The notes beneath the pieces were generated by a model that saw nothing but the letters and a program-made list of their open reading frames with translations, ran no database searches and had not been told where the DNA came from. From NCBI RefSeq assembly GCF_000423185.1, contig NZ_AUHM01000001.1, positions 434,001 through 498,000 of the forward strand: a stretch of 64,000 nt of DNA. The letters are read 5' to 3'. Made by a program: the position numbers and the translations under genes. Source of the stretch: Inquilinus limosus DSM 16000 (GTDB taxonomy: Bacteria; Pseudomonadota; Alphaproteobacteria; DSM-16000; Inquilinaceae). Shown in pieces: positions 63,199 to 64,000 of this stretch (positions are counted from its first letter, which is position 1; each line of letters starts with the position of its first letter).

Positions 63199-64000
63199 CT
63201 AAAACAGGCTCAGCTGCCGTTCGGCCGGGCGCCTCGTCGCCGGGTTCGGGTGGCGATGGGCCAGCAGCTCGGCCTCGATCTCGCCGAGGAAGGGCGACGG
63301 TTCGAGCCGGACCGTGCCGCCGCGCCAGCGCCGCTCGCGCGCCCGGCACAGGAACAGCCGGTCCATCGCCCGGGTCATGCCGACATAGAACAGCCGCCGC
63401 TCCTCGGCCAGCGCCGCCGGATCCGCCTCACCGCCGAAGCGCAGCGGCAGCACCCCGTCCTCGAGGCCGAGGATGAAGACCACCGGGAACTCCAGCCCCT
63501 TGGCGGCGTGCAGGGTCAGGAGCGAGACCCGGTCGGCGCGCGGGTCCCAGAAATCGGCCTCGGTCGCCAGCGCCACCGCCGCCAGGAAACCGGCGCGATC
63601 GTCTCCGTCCTGGCGGGACGCGATCAGCGTCAGGCGCTGCAGTGCCGCCGTGGTCGAGGCCGGGTCAGCGCCGTCGCGGCGCAGCCCTTCCGCCGCGCGC
63701 TGCAGTTGCAGCGGGAGGGATCCCTCCTCCTGCTCCAGCGCCGAGAGCAGCGCCCGCACCGCCGGATCCTCGGCCAGCGGCGCCAGCGAGCTTGTCTTGA
63801 CCGGCATGCCGGCGCGGCCCAAGGCCTCCGCCACTGCTTCGGCCTGCGCTTCGGTGCGGTACAGCACGGCGATGTCGCCGAAGCCGAGTTGGTCGTTCGC
63901 GCGGCCGTCCGACCGGCCGCTGTCGATCGAAAAGAAGCTGTGGCCGCCCAGCAGAGCCTCGATCTCCGCCACCACGAACTCGGCCTCGGCCTTGTCGCTG
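63199..64000 (-). CDS. UvrD/Rep-like DNA helicase, C-terminal part (cut by window edge)
   Basis: About 267 residues of the C-terminal end of a superfamily 1A helicase are present; the start is beyond the window. Visible motifs are GDIAVLYRTEAQAEAV (motif IV region), VSLLTLHAAKGLEFPVVFI (motif V) and EERRLFYVGMTRAMDRLFL (motif VI). The extreme C-terminus is RQLSLF, a canonical QLxLF sliding-clamp-binding peptide. The domain 2A is short, more like UvrD-type proteins fused to other N-terminal domains than PcrA. It unwinds DNA 3' to 5' in repair or replication restart. The gene ends about 70 nt before a palindromic repeat. Confidence 0.9.
   Translation of the reverse strand, partial: SDKAEAEFVVAEIEALLGGHSFFSIDSGRSDGRANDQLGFGDIAVLYRTEAQAEAVAEALGRAGMPVKTSSLAPLAEDPAVRALLSALEQEEGSLPLQLQRAAEGLRRDGADPASTTAALQRLTLIASRQDGDDRAGFLAAVALATEADFWDPRADRVSLLTLHAAKGLEFPVVFILGLEDGVLPLRFGGEADPAALAEERRLFYVGMTRAMDRLFLCRARERRWRGGTVRLEPSPFLGEIEAELLAHRHPNPATRRPAERQLSLF

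Overview
The window is GC-rich throughout, apart from one lower-GC island and a few AT-rich promoters. It reads as a chromosome segment of a high-GC alphaproteobacterium, perhaps of Rhodospirillales type. That placing is inference from a DUF1127 gene, a dctBD-type pair, a C-terminally extended anion-type ABC transporter with a duplicated permease, and palindromic CCTCTCCC/CGGGTGAGGG repeats of the kind common in this class. No replication origin, phage, insertion sequence or CRISPR array was seen.

Region by region. 1-4.8 kb (minus): a TTQ amine dehydrogenase operon (heavy chain, MauE, MauD, light chain, monohaem cytochrome c, then a multicopper oxidase cut by the window edge), with a glyoxalase-fold gene upstream. 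4.9-8.6 kb: a ribbon-helix-helix protein and a DctB/DctD-type sigma54 two-component pair. 8.8-14.7 kb (plus): a compact sulfur-group-transfer cluster made of an APS-kinase/nucleotidyltransferase fusion, a membrane-anchored arylsulfotransferase-like protein, two small membrane proteins, a sulfotransferase and a formylglycine-type sulfatase. 14.8-21.6 kb: a lipoprotein, dxs, tRNA-Ser(GCT), a 1015-residue RTX protein and a DUF1127 protein. 21.7-25.8 kb: tRNA-Thr(TGT) followed by a lower-GC island holding a beta-class DNA methyltransferase convergent with, and overlapping, a GHKL (Hsp90/MutL/MORC-fold) ATPase; this is a candidate defence or modification system. 25.9-33.3 kb: a C-methyltransferase-like enzyme, a Crp/Fnr regulator, a UPF0178 protein, topoisomerase IB, and an ABC transporter preceded by a hairpin-rich leader.

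33.5-44.6 kb: a catabolic cluster under a divergent IclR regulator. It has two tandem solute-binding paralogues, OppB/C/D/F-type transport genes, an amidohydrolase, a SelA-fold PLP ammonia-lyase-like enzyme and a RidA protein. The likely logic is import of an acylated amino compound, hydrolysis, deamination, and clearance of the enamine/imine product. 44.6-48.2 kb: a second RTX protein behind an AT-rich, palindrome-rich promoter, then a secreted trypsin-fold protease. 48.3-52.2 kb: the Hen1/Pnkp RNA repair pair. 52.3-57.7 kb: small secreted and hypothetical proteins, an NAD-dependent epimerase, a GST-like protein, and an animal-type haem peroxidase with a small partner. 57.6-62.4 kb: a BTAD (SARP-like) regulator, an EamA exporter and a divergent YcaO enzyme; the EamA/YcaO intergenic region carries two 12-bp direct repeats 21 bp apart. 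62.4-64 kb: a glyoxalase-fold gene between 27-bp direct repeats, and the C-terminal end of a UvrD-like helicase.

The loci most worth follow-up are the methyltransferase/GHKL island, the sulfation/desulfation cluster with its fused kinase-nucleotidyltransferase, the TTQ dehydrogenase operon that lacks amicyanin and MauG in the visible part, and the orphan YcaO gene. Gene starts were chosen by Shine-Dalgarno position and family N-termini where visible. Family assignments rest on motifs and recalled family sequences, not on database searches.
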